NCBI GenBank assembly: GCA_014706385.1 | Contig: JACGZH010000002.1 | Coordinates: forward strand, 2,294,001 to 2,358,000 | DNA from: Phaffia rhodozyma | Taxonomy: Eukaryota; Basidiomycota; Tremellomycetes; Cystofilobasidiales; Mrakiaceae | DNA: 64,000 nt | Direction of reading: 5' to 3' | In this document: piece after piece, positions 21,626-32,119 of the stretch | How positions within the stretch are numbered: the first letter of the stretch is position 1 | Layout of the letters: each line of letters opens with the position of its first letter | The notes under the pieces: model-generated | The model's database searches: none | Told to the model about the DNA's origin: nothing | Seen by the model: only the letters and a program-made list of their open reading frames with translations | Translations under genes and position numbers: made by a program

Positions 21626-24600
21626 TTACTTCTTGGGCTGGACGACGACTCGGCTGTGATCGGCGAACGAGATGTAGAAATCGTCGGACGGGTGTCGGTA
21701 CAAGGGCTGCTTGAGCATCTTCTGGTCGATGAAGTGACCGATGAAACCGATGGATCGACCAAGAACGAACAATCCGTTGAGGGTTCCGACCTTAAGGTAC
21801 TCGGCGGCCTCCTCCTGGGTGAATGCACCGGAGCAGTTGAGAAGATCACAGAACGCGGCGGCAATGGCTCCGTCGACATTCAAGATGAGAGAATCCTTTT
21901 TGGCGGAGGTAACGGCCTCAACACCGATAGCGTAGTCAAGGGTGGCAGTGGCGGGGAAGGTCGACTTGACAAAGTCCTTGACAAGCTCCACTCGGAGATC
22001 AGGGTTCGTCTTGGACTTGACCTTGTGTCCGATACCGGGGATGAGCTTGTTGGCCTTTCGCATCGAGTCGACAAACTCTCGAGGGGTCTGTCCAGAGTTC
22101 AAGGCGCTGGTGAAGTTAGCGGCGGCTCCGTCGAGCGCTCCACCAAATCGGTCACCGATGGTGAGCAAACCGGCGGCGAGCGAGGAGACAAGGTCCTTGC
22201 CGGCTCGGGCGGTGATGATGGTATTCATCGCTCCGGACACGGCCGGCCCGTGATCGGCAGTAAGCTGGAGGACCATCTCGATGAACTTGCAGGCATAGTC
22301 CGGAAGTCGTCGCTTGAACCAGAGGAGGGAGAGCACACCACCGATTCCGATCTCCTCCTTGAAGACATCCGAAATTCGCATACCGGCGTACAAGAGCTCC
22401 TGTCCTCGCTCGTCAGAGATCGACGAGATGAAAGCGGCAGGCTTTCGGATCATGCCGAGCTCCTGGGCCCACTTGTAATCCATGGGGATGAGCGGGGGCT
22501 CGGTCTCCTTCTTGACAACGATGGTTCCGTTGTTGACGAGGGCATCGTAGGTCTGCTTGAGGACGTCGGGGAGCTCCTCGAAGGTATCGGGGACGATGAA
22601 TCCGGCGGCCTTCATGGCCTTGTTCTTGGCGTCAGCGGTCTCGAGGTCAGAGTTTGCCATGGAACCGGCGTGACCGAATTGGACCTCAGTGGTGAACATC
22701 TTGGCGCACGTTCCGATGGCCCAGGCAACGATGGGCTTCTTGATCGTTCCATTCTTGACGGCCTCGATCACTCGGTACTCTTCGATTCCACCAACCTCTC
22801 CGAGGAGGACGAGCATCTTGCACTCGGGATCTTGCTCGTATCGGAGCAAGTGGTCGATGAAAGACGTACCGGGGTATCGGTCACCACCAATGGCGATTCC
22901 CTCGTAAGTTCCGTTGGTAAAGATGTTGAGGATGTTGTTAAGCTCGTTGGACATTCCTCCGGACTTGGAGACGTATCCAACGGAACCGGCTCGGTAGAGC
23001 TTGGAAGAAAGGATGTTGTCCATCATTCCTCCAGAGTTTCCGATTCGGAAGCATCCGGGCTTGATACCACCGACGGTCGCCGGACCGATGATGAGCACCT
23101 TCTTCTTCTCAGCGAGGTGGAGGAGCTCTCGGGCGTGTCGCTCAGGAACTCCCTCGGCGATGAGGGCGATGGCCTTGATCTGCGGGTAGTTGAAAGCATC
23201 GAGAGTGGAAGAGTAGACGGATCGAGAGGACGAGAAGTTGACGAGGACGTCGGCGTCGGCGTGCTTCTTGACAGCCTCGCCAACCGAGGTGTAGACCGGG
23301 AGGAGGGTCTCCTTTGTACCCCAGTAGAACTTCTGGATGTGGTGTCCACCGAAGGGGTAGATCATGGCCGCGACGGACGGGGTCTTTCGGCCACAGGCGA
23401 AGTCAAAGTCGAGCATGCCCTGAATGGCTCGGGGCTGGAGACCGAACACGAGGGATCGGGTGGTCTCGTCGAAGGGTCGGTAGGACGGTCGACCGGAGAC
23501 AGGTCCACCGGTGGTATCGAATCGGACAATGTTGTCGTTGGCCTGCTCTCGCGAACCGTCCTTGTTGATCTCACCGAGCTGGGGGGCAGCTGGCTGCTCA
23601 GCGATGGTGGCGGCAGGGGTATCGGCTCCGATCGAGGCGGGCACGGAGAACGCAGGCAGAGGGGTAGGAGCCTTCTTGGCGACACCGAGGGCGAGGGGAA
23701 CGATCTCGGTGATGTGGGTCTCGGGTCCGAAGACCTGGATTTCGACACCGAGGGACTCTCCAAGCAATCGCATGGCCTTGAGACCCTCCTGGTAGTTAGG
23801 ACCTCCTCGTCGGACGAAGATCTTGACCTTGTGCTGGCTAAGACCCTGCTTGAACTCTTTGAGGGCTCGGATGATACCCTTGAAGGTGGCGGCGACGTTG
23901 GTGAAGTTGGCAATACCTCCACCGATGATGAGGACCTTACCCTGAGGATTGACGTCTCCTCGAGTGATGAGCGAGACTGTGTGATCAAGATGGTCAGTCA
24001 GGTGGTCGAGCGTACATGCAAGGAAGGACAATTACTTACGGATGGTCTTGGCGTACTCGTAGGTTTGTCCCTCAGTAGGAGCTCCAGAGTACTCTCCGTA
24101 GTTAGCAAGCTCGTGGGCGAAACCGGCAGCGGCAATGGCATCAGAGTAGACGACGGAGGCACCTCCTCCGGCGACCATGGTCCAGACTCGACCCTCCTGG
24201 TTAAGAACGGTAAGCTTCAACGAAGCACCGGTCGAGGCGTCCAACTTCTGGATGTAGGCCTCCTCCTTGGTGAGATCTCGACCGAAGGGAGCGGGCCAAA
24301 CCATCGGGGGTCCTCGGTCAGCCTTGACGGCGGCCGAACTGACGGCGGAAGACGACGAGGTATCTCTAGCGATGGCCCACTTGGGACCACAGAGGAAGTC
24401 GGCGGTCTGATCAAGCTTAGCGGCCATGTCGAGGTACTCGATCGTAGGGGGGTTTCCGTTCACACCGTCAAGGCAGATGAGCGGGTTGATCTCGAGATAG
24501 GCGTCTAAAGGAGTGGGGGAAAAGTAGGATGGGATAAGTTTAGACAGATGGATTGACATGTATTTCACTGAACAGACTGAAAACGAAGAGAGGAGACGTA

Positions 24601-25707
24601 CAGTGGAGGTCTTCGTAGACGGCGTAAAGTCGGATGAGGAAGTCAGCGAGAACGTCCTTCTTCTCGGCCGGAACGTGGGTCAAAAGGGAAGAGACAACGG
24701 TCTCCCTGGTAGGGAAGTCCTCCCCAACGGAGATCACTTAAAGAGGTACGAAGATGAGAAACGAGAAACCAGGTCTCAGCATAGGGCTCTATAATCTAGA
24801 AAGGAAGAGGAAGTAACTCACGAAGCTTCAAGGCCTTGGCATCGACATCTCCGACATCGACACCACCCTCATGGGTGAAGAGGATCTCATCACCGGCTCG
24901 AGTAGAGTTAATGCAGACGTAGTACTCGGTGTTGGAAGGATGAGGAAGGAAAGGCTCGATGATGAAGGTGTTGAGGGTACCGGTAGTCTTCTCGACCTGA
25001 TTTCATAGGTTTAATTTTGCGTTTTCGGCCGAAAAAGGAGAAGATAAAATCGTTCAGACAGCTTTTTGTTTACCTTAGAAAAAGAGTTCATAAACTCACC
25101 TGAACGGGCTTTCCTGCTCGCTCCTTGATCCACTCGGCTGCGACCTGCCAGTCCTTGTTAAGGCAAAGCAGGCCTGCCTTTCCTCGTCGCTTGATGAGCT
25201 GATCGGGCTTGGCCACGAGCTTCTCGGTGAAAACCCAATCAGGAAGACCCTTTCCGGGCTCAATCGGAGGAACAAGGGTGTTGGTCGAGGGGTCCCTGAG
25301 AAAGGAGCAAGAAGAAGGGTTAGTGAACAAGGCTTTAGATGGTTGCGCTGGGTCAGAAGCCGCTCTGCAGATTGAATGGAGGAGACCTACCACTGAACCT
25401 GAGCGACCCGAACGTTAGAAGCGGTTGAAGGACCCGAGGTCGAGATGGGAGTCTTGATGAGAGGAAGCCAGTGAGAAAGAAGTAGCTTGGCGTCGTACTC
25501 TCGGATAGCTGTAAAAAGGATGAGATGATCCAATCAGTTGAGAGTTGAGACAGAGGAAGAGAGAACCCAAAGGTGAGATGAGAATAAAGAAAAAGGTATC
25601 TCTCTCGCTTGCACTTTGTTCCATCGCCACAAAGCACCATAAAGAGATGATCCGGGTGTGAAACACTCTCACAAACAAGAGCATAACGACTAACCTTTGG
25701 AAGACAT
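21626..25707 (-). CDS. ACL1: ATP-citrate lyase, single-chain form
   Basis: This cytosolic homotetramer splits citrate with ATP and CoA into acetyl-CoA and oxaloacetate, feeding fatty-acid, sterol and carotenoid synthesis. Both halves are in one polypeptide, as in basidiomycetes and animals, whereas ascomycetes split them. The N-terminal ATP-grasp/CoA-ligase half has [23 protein letters not shown] and [17 protein letters not shown]. The CoA-binding part has [17 protein letters not shown]. The phosphohistidine loop [10 protein letters not shown] has its His codon at 22670-22672. The C-terminal citrate-synthase-like half has [20 protein letters not shown] and [13 protein letters not shown]. Exon 1 encodes only MSSK plus one base (start 25707). 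Short introns crowd the first 1.7 kb, and the last 2.3 kb is one exon. Strong codon bias suggests high expression. Confidence 0.97.
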
Positions 25708-26751
25708 GATGGAAAGATCTAGGAGACGATTAAGCGGGACAGACAAATAAAAAAAGAGAAAAGAAAACCCAAAAGAGAAAGAGAGAGCTTGGATTTATCG
25801 GTGGGTGAGTGGGAGGGAGATGGTGGTTGATGTTCAGATGGGGCAAGAACGAAAGATGGAATCGAACGAGATGGACCTTTTTCTTTCTTCTTGCTTTCCG
25901 GACGAACGAGAGGAAAAAAAAAAAGAGAGAAGGGAAACCCCAACCAAAGGGGTGTGATTAAATGTCAGGCTTGGTACAGGCTTGCCCGAGATTGTTACCA
26001 GGCTCAATGCGCAGCAAGGACAGGTTGGGGTAGTGTCCCTGACGCCCGAGTTGCTGGTTTCGCTTCCCTGCGCGCGCGCCCGCACGCGACAGAGAGTGGG
26101 CCGTTGGGATGAAAGGAAGAGACAGATGTATATACAAGCTTAAACCGGACGGACGACTGTATTGATCAAGATCAGATGGAATTCGTCAAACGTGATATGC
26201 ATCTATGTTCGTTCGTTCTCTCTTTTGGGGGGTGGGGAGCGAGGGGAGTGGATTGATGTCGTCCGTTTGATAAGAATCAAGCTCCCCAAAGGTAATCAAA
26301 TCGTCAACTTTATTATCATATTCAGATGGTGATGTGTCTGTTATCAACAGAACTAACCCTAGCAGCTCGTGAATTTGTAGTTTACATCATGGACTTCATA
26401 GACATCATAGAAAGGCTGGAAGTAATTGTACGCAAATGTGAGGAGAGGAATGCGGAGGGAAGCTATAGAGATGATAGCCGAGAAAAGAGATACAATATAT
26501 GATGCCACGGAGATTAAGGCAATAATCCAATAGGTAGTGGTAAAAGTGACGGTGGTGATAACTGCCAGGAGGGTTTTCCAATTTCGTTCCATTCTGTTTC
26601 TTCTTCTTCCTTTCTACAGTATCTCGCCATTACTCCATATCGCTTTCTATTTCTCTCTCTTGCCGCTGACCAAGACAGAAAAAGAAGAGACGGTACTATC
26701 AGTAGCATCAGTAGTAGCCGTCAGAAAAAGATCGGAAAGAGACTGCAAGAA
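25708..26751. promoter_or_regulatory. Divergent promoter region of ACL1 and the OXLD-like gene
   Basis: About 1 kb lies between two head-to-head genes. Next to ACL1 are purine runs and a C+G-rich alternating stretch (about 26066-26092). The half nearer the plus-strand gene contains a 77-codon hydrophobic frame listed separately. No other feature is recognised. Confidence 0.4.
26359..26592 (-). CDS. Candidate small membrane protein, unrecognised
   Basis: This is an uninterrupted ATG-initiated frame of 77 codons. It starts MERNWKTLLAVITTV and is hydrophobic through most of its length, with two or three possible membrane spans, and ends in a Tyr/Asp/Val-rich tail. No family is recognised. It occupies the ACL1/OXLD intergenic region and its start lies 160 bp from the OXLD start on the other strand. 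Chance is quite possible in this T-rich stretch; no splice context supports or refutes it. Confidence 0.25.
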   Translation of the reverse strand: MERNWKTLLAVITTVTFTTTYWIIALISVASYIVSLFSAIISIASLRIPLLTFAYNYFQPFYDVYEVHDVNYKFTSC

Positions 26752-28014
26752 ATGGTTCACCGAACATTCTATCTCTGTCCATTTGTTTTCCCTCCGAAAC
26801 CGGTTCGCACATCGATAGCCTCCGTTAAACCTAGTTGTCCGTTCGTCATTCGTGGGTTCTCATACTCAGCGGATCATCAGCGGAACTTGCTCAAGAGGTT
26901 CCTTCCTCCTCTGCCTAGACAGAGTCAGCCTCTGAATCAGAGTGAAAGCAGGGACGAGAGTGCATCACACGATGAACGCCAAAAGGTGATGCCGTCGGTA
27001 TCGACGACAACTTCGCCCATACGGACGAGCTCTGTGTCAGGATTAACATCGAGTGCATTGCCATCAAGCATATCATCATTGAGTACATCGCCGTTGAGTG
27101 GATCCCTCCCAAATATAGCGTTTCCGAGTACATCATCAACATCGTCATCGTCGTCATCATCATCATCAATATTACCACCATCCACAACACCGCCCACACC
27201 ACTACATACATCTCTACCAGCAGATCCAATCGAGATCCAAGCTCGAATACCGACTTTGCTACCTGTGAACGAGACGACGACAGAAGGAGAGGAAATAAAC
27301 ATAGAAGGGGATGGACCGTTCGAGATATTAGGATTGAAAGTACCTAAGCGACCCATCAAGCCAGGCGACGAAGGTTTGTTTCTTGCTTTCTTTTTATTTC
27401 GATTTTTGTTCCATCTTGTTATCATAATTTCCTGTGGTGTTACATATACTTTTACATTCGAGTCTGAACAAAATCTCACTTGATTGGGTCGAACGATCTG
27501 TCGGATTCTGTCGCCTGGGGCATCGGCATCGGCATCGGCATCGAACGTTAATACATAAAACTTATATAATATAAACTAACTGGGTTACTCTAGAATGCTG
27601 CATGTCTGGCTGCGCGTGAGGATCATTTCTTGTATATTCCTTATGCGTACTTTTGTGAGCTGATCAGAATGTTTAACTCTAAAACGAAGCTAACCTTGTT
27701 TTACCCCGTTTCTCTTCCTTCCACACGACTGCCTTGGCAGGGTATGCATACACGACATTTATGCATCGTCCCACGAGGAATACACTTCAGCACTGGAAGC
27801 GGTGCGTGTGGCACTCTTGCGGGCCACCGTGCCGAGAACAGCTTGGCCCGTAAGGGTAATAGAGTTGGATGAAGAGACTTCCCAAAGCGGGGGCAAACCA
27901 GACCCGTTCGCCGGCTTAGATCCTGGACTGAGAGCATTCAAGGAATTCGAGGCAAAATTGAAGCGAGGGCCAGCGGGACTGAATGGATCCATAGAAACGG
28001 GCGGCTTCAAATGA
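26752..28014 (+). CDS. Oxidoreductase-like domain protein, probably mitochondrial
   Basis: The C-terminal part carries the short Cys-rich oxidoreductase-like signature seen in human OXLD1 and fungal relatives: ECCMSGCAVCIHDIYASSHEEY, assembled from three exons. The middle one (about 27593-27613) codes only for the CCMSGC part, and the last begins at the acceptor near 27741. The N-terminus MVHRTFYLCPF plus Arg/Lys/Ser-rich sequence looks like a mitochondrial presequence. A Ser/Thr/Pro-rich linker follows, including a TCA/TCG poly-Ser run (27127-27175). The C-terminal end has AFKEFEAKLKRG and stops at 28012-28014. The domain's biochemical role is not established. The second intron contains a CATCGG microsatellite just upstream (27521-27543). 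Confidence 0.75.
27521..27543. repeat. CATCGG microsatellite, about four units
   Basis: Nearly four tandem CATCGG units lie in the first intron of the oxidoreductase-like gene. It is not coding in the model proposed here. Confidence 0.8.
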
Positions 28015-28701
28015 GGCGTTGTTTCATGGTTGAAGCGTGAGGAGAGAGAGAAAAAAAAAGTAGAATAACCATTTAAACAAAAAGAAAAAACTACGCATTA
28101 AGAACCAATAACTACCGTGTATGTTCACATCCAGACTGTATTCAAACCTATGAACGTCCAAACATACCGTCAATATCTTACGAATCCACAAGGACATAAA
28201 ATGAATACATTTGAAACACCGGACCGGGCCGAATGTTGGAATCCAAGGAGGAGTAGTCAGAGCGAAAGAACAACAAGAGGCGGCGTAGAGCTGATCGTAC
28301 GTACTTCTGTGATAAGAAAACTATGAGAAAAAAGGAGAGAATCCCTTACGCAAGCTGGCGCTCAACCTGGACTATAGATCTCTTTCTCCGAATAAGGCTC
28401 GTTGAAAGAAACCAGTCAGAACGCCGATCAATCGTCTGGCTTTAAGTCTAGAGCTCACTCAATATATGCCGATCATTCATGCGAAGTTGTACTGGTCGGT
28501 CTGCGTCTCTCCCGAGCTCCATCCGAGGTTAGCCATCCTCTGGTCGGGCCTGTTGTTTATCGGTTCTCACCTCTGCTCTATCTCGTCGCCAGAGGATCCT
28601 TCGTTCTCTCTTTTGCTCTCACATCCATCTTGTACTCACTTCGCACTTGCCTTTAACGTTCTTTCTCGCTTGCGCGCTCACTTCTGATCATCGTGCTCGT
28701 C
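28015..28701. promoter_or_regulatory. Intergenic: OXLD 3' end and SGNH-gene promoter
   Basis: The 690 bp start AT-rich and become C/T-rich toward the downstream start codon. Short open frames are present but none shows splice context or a recognisable protein. Nothing specific is seen. Confidence 0.4.
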
Positions 28702-31294
28702 ATGAACACTCGATATGCCAGCAGGTCACAGTTGATGGTCTACGTTCCCTGGGCCATCCTCTCCGTCGTTCTCGTCCACACACTCCTTCGGTTCTCTGCA
28801 GATCCTATCTATACTCATCCAGCAGACGCTTCTCCAGTCGTAAAATCGATTGTTTCCTCATTTGCCTCTTTTCCCAAGGCACATTCTCTCTCTCTTCCTA
28901 GTCGCCGAATACCGACGTTGTCCCGGAAGAAACAGCAAGCACTGACAACTATCCCCTCGATCCCTCCCTGGGTTGACCAGATTCTCGTGCCAGAGACTGG
29001 AAAAACAGGGGAGATCGCATCCAACGGAGAATGCATGATCGGAAGCTTCGGGTGGGAAGAATGTGGAATCAACGACAGATTCTGTGCAGCTTACGGGTGA
29101 GGACCATCCCTATTCTTTCTTTCCTTTCGCCTTCACTCTCTCTGATCTGTTTGTATTTCACGTCGGGTTTCGGGCCTGTTATTGGCTTCCCGTCACTCTT
29201 CTCCGCTCGGGCCATTCTGTCAAACAGAGAAGACGCTATAGCTCGTTCCCGTATCTACACTGGTCAGACCAAAAGACTCCGACGGGTTATGCGAAAGGCC
29301 GCGCGAGGCGAGCCTATTACCATGGGTATTCTCGGAGGGTGCGCTCTTTACTTTTGTTCATCCCTCTTTTCCTCCATTTCGTATCTGATTCGAACGTCTT
29401 TTCTTTCGACGTACTCTAGGTCTGTGACGTGTGGTCAGACTTTGAACGAAAAACATCACAGAAACTACAAGTGTATGTCGAATTTCTTTTGAACCTCTTC
29501 TCCGTCTCGTATTCTTCTTTTGCGCACACGCGTATTCTGATCAAACGAGAGCGTGTTTTCCCATCCTCTCTTCCTTTTCCTTTCGGCTGGTGAATGGCTG
29601 TAAACAGATCAGTTGGCTGAATGGTGGGAGTACGCTTTCCCTGATTCGAATCTGACCTTTATCGACGGTTCCGTCGCTGGTTCGTTCCTTTCTTCTTCCT
29701 CTTCTTCTGTCACTACCGCTGGTTGATGCCATCCGACGTCTCTTGATTGGCGCACGTACTCAAACACACATATACCATTTCACCCCTTTCAAATCAGCCC
29801 AGGGAAGTGCATTTTTCTCGGTCTGCTTCGGAGCTTATATCCCGCACGATGTAGACATCATCTTTGTTGAGAGTGCCATCAACGATCAGTAGTTCGTTCT
29901 CTTCTTCGTCTTTGTAGTTCTTCCCGGAAAGAGATTGACCCTGACGTCGGTTGAATCTCCATCCCTGGCTTCCTCTTCTACGTTCTCCTGATCCCCAAAG
30001 TATGGAGAAGGATGCGAAAGGAATGGAATCCTTGATGCGAGGACTCATGATCCTGCCTCAACAACCGGCCATCATTTTCCTCCAGACCTTCGGCTTAATG
30101 TTTGATAAGATTGCTACCGTGCGTTTTGTTCCTCACCTTTACAAGCCTCCGCTGCGTTTGGCTCGACGGATTGCTTATCGATTCGTTGGCTTGATCTTGA
30201 CCAGGGTGGTTCGCTCCACATCGACGTCGCCGCTTACTATGACCACCCAGTCTTGTCGTGCGTTCTCTCCATCTTTCTTCCCTATTCCTAACGAGACAAA
30301 AAACAGTCGAGCTCAGCGTGTCTCTCTGTTTTACTTTAAACTATTCAGGTCCCGTCAGATCATCCTGCCTAAAATCCTGGATGACCCGGAGTCCGTTGGA
30401 GACTATTTTGGACCATTTGGAGATGGCACTGTCGATCTCCGCCACTACGGCTACGGTGGACATATGGTGATGGCTGGTATGTCCCGTTCTCCTTCTTTCT
30501 CCTCCTTTTCATAAACTGACTGTTTCTGTTCCATCTAATGAATAAAACTAGACATCACAATCCAGTTCCTTAGCTCGGTGTTCTGTAAGGTACAGCACGA
30601 CCGGTTTCTTCATGGCATCGAGCCTGAAACACCTTTGGTCCAGCCACCCGCAGATATTCCCAGGGTTCGTTCTTCCCCCTCTTCCCTTGCTTTCGCTCTT
30701 GACGAAAAGTCTAACGTGAAATGTGATTCTTTTGCGGAACGTAGCTTCGATTGATGGAACCGTACGACCCTAAGCATATCGTCCCGATCTACGCTCCGAC
30801 ATGCAACTCGACCACGTCCAAGTTCAGACCTATCACTCCTTCTTCCCCAACAGCATGGTCGACCGTGGTTATTAACAGAAAGACCTTCCTGGCCGGAAAC
30901 AATCCTGGAGACGAAGTCAGATTCAAGATCAATCTTCTTGCCGCAGCGTAAGTCTCTTATTTGTGCGATCGTGTCGTTTTCGAAATTTACGCGCTGATCG
31001 AGCATCTGCTTTCCTTTTTCTTTCCATCATCAAAACAGAACGATCCAGATCAACCACCTTCGTTCATCGACATATAATCTTGGTACCGCCACATGCTACC
31101 TCGAAGCCTATGGGCCTGAATCAGCCGTCACGTTAGATGGGTACTGGTCTCAAAAGATCAGTGTTGGTGATCTAGCTACTATCAAAGAGAATGCAGAAGT
31201 CGGAGAGCACGAGATTATCTGTCGGGTTGGCGAGGTGACGAACAGCCCGAGTGGGGGTCATAAGTTCCTGATTGTTTCTATTCAGTCGTTCTAA
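28702..31294 (+). CDS. Type II membrane SGNH-hydrolase-like protein, capsule-associated family
   Basis: The start MNTRYASRSQLMVYV is followed by one membrane span (VPWAILSVVLVHTLL), so the protein is probably a Golgi type II enzyme with a lumenal body. SGNH features are the Ser block GILGGSVTCGQTLN (split by an intron near 29338-29420), the Asn block VESAIND, and a late Asp/His block in DLRHYGYGGHMVMAD. A C-terminal beta-rich domain follows (GNNPGDEVRFKIN, then NLGTATCYLEAYGPESAV). This architecture matches the fungal proteins annotated as capsule-associated or acetylation-related surface polysaccharide factors. The substrate is unknown. About ten exons. It converges with the CXT1-like xylosyltransferase, which strengthens a role in surface glycan. 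The function is inferred, not shown. Confidence 0.75.
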
Positions 31295-32119
31295 GACAAC
31301 CGTTCCGTCTCCACCTCGATTTTCACTTTTTTCTTCTTTCGATCTTGTGTCTTGACCATCTTTTCTCTCCTCAGTGATTATATTCCTTGCATTTTTCCTA
31401 TCATCCTTTCTTTCAACACTCAAACCCTAGAAGCATGTTCTCGGCTTGGGAAAAAAGCTCGTTGGTGCATTTACTTTTCCAGAGTCAACACCAAGCCCTG
31501 ATCTTTTCTTTTCAATCTCTACCTTCTTGTTTTTTTATTTTTATTTTTGTGTACACTCGTCAGCTGTGATTTACTTCACTCTGTTTTGGAACGTCGTTCT
31601 TCTACTTAAAGATTTAATGCTCTGATTTTTTCTTTCTTCTCTTCTGCTTTCGCTTGACGACACTTCCGGCTGGATGAAACACCCGTCTATGTCTCTTTGT
31701 TCTTATGGAAAACATGTCCATCAAAAATCGGGAAAGACGAGAATCTTATGGCCAAAACAAGTTCTTCCATCGGATTGATCGAGCTACTCATGGTATACCT
31801 TTCACATATTTTAAATTGGATGCACGGGGTAAGACTGGACTGGGTCCGATTAGATATGCGCGGAGTGTACACTTGGTGACGGCGATGACAACAGGGCTCT
31901 AGAAATGAGAAGCAGAGTGATAGAGAAGCAAAAAAAGATAGAAACAGAACAAGGGATGCAAGAGGGGAAAAGGGTATATAACGATAAAACAAACAGCGAT
32001 ATAGCGAAATTACAGCAAATCAAAAGAGAAGCAAAGATGAAAGAAAAGAAGAGAAAAGAAAGGACGGCCGAACTGATTCTATATGATCTTCCAATACAAC
32101 TTTGATGACCAACCCTCGT
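31295..32119. other. Convergent 3' region, SGNH gene and CXT1-like gene
   Basis: About 820 bp lie between converging stop codons. The left part is T-rich on the plus strand and the right part A-rich, as expected for two long 3' regions. Short open frames near 31690-31990 exist on both strands without family resemblance. I do not call a gene. Confidence 0.45.

Noticed and set aside
21656..24508. 950-codon open frame on the plus strand, antisense to ACL1
   Set aside because: It mirrors the ACL1 exons exactly, ends where ACL1 introns begin, and its product is a Gly/Asp/Leu/Val-biased sequence with no domain. Strong codon bias of ACL1 removes stop codons from the opposite strand.
26066..26092. 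Alternating CG-rich stretch upstream of ACL1 as a Z-DNA or CpG-island signal
   Set aside because: It is short, occurs once, and has no accompanying motif; composition alone does not support a function.
31687..31992. 101-codon minus-strand frame between the SGNH and CXT1-like genes
   Set aside because: It is Phe/Leu/Ser-rich translation of an A/T-rich 3' region with overlapping frames on the other strand and no splice or family support.
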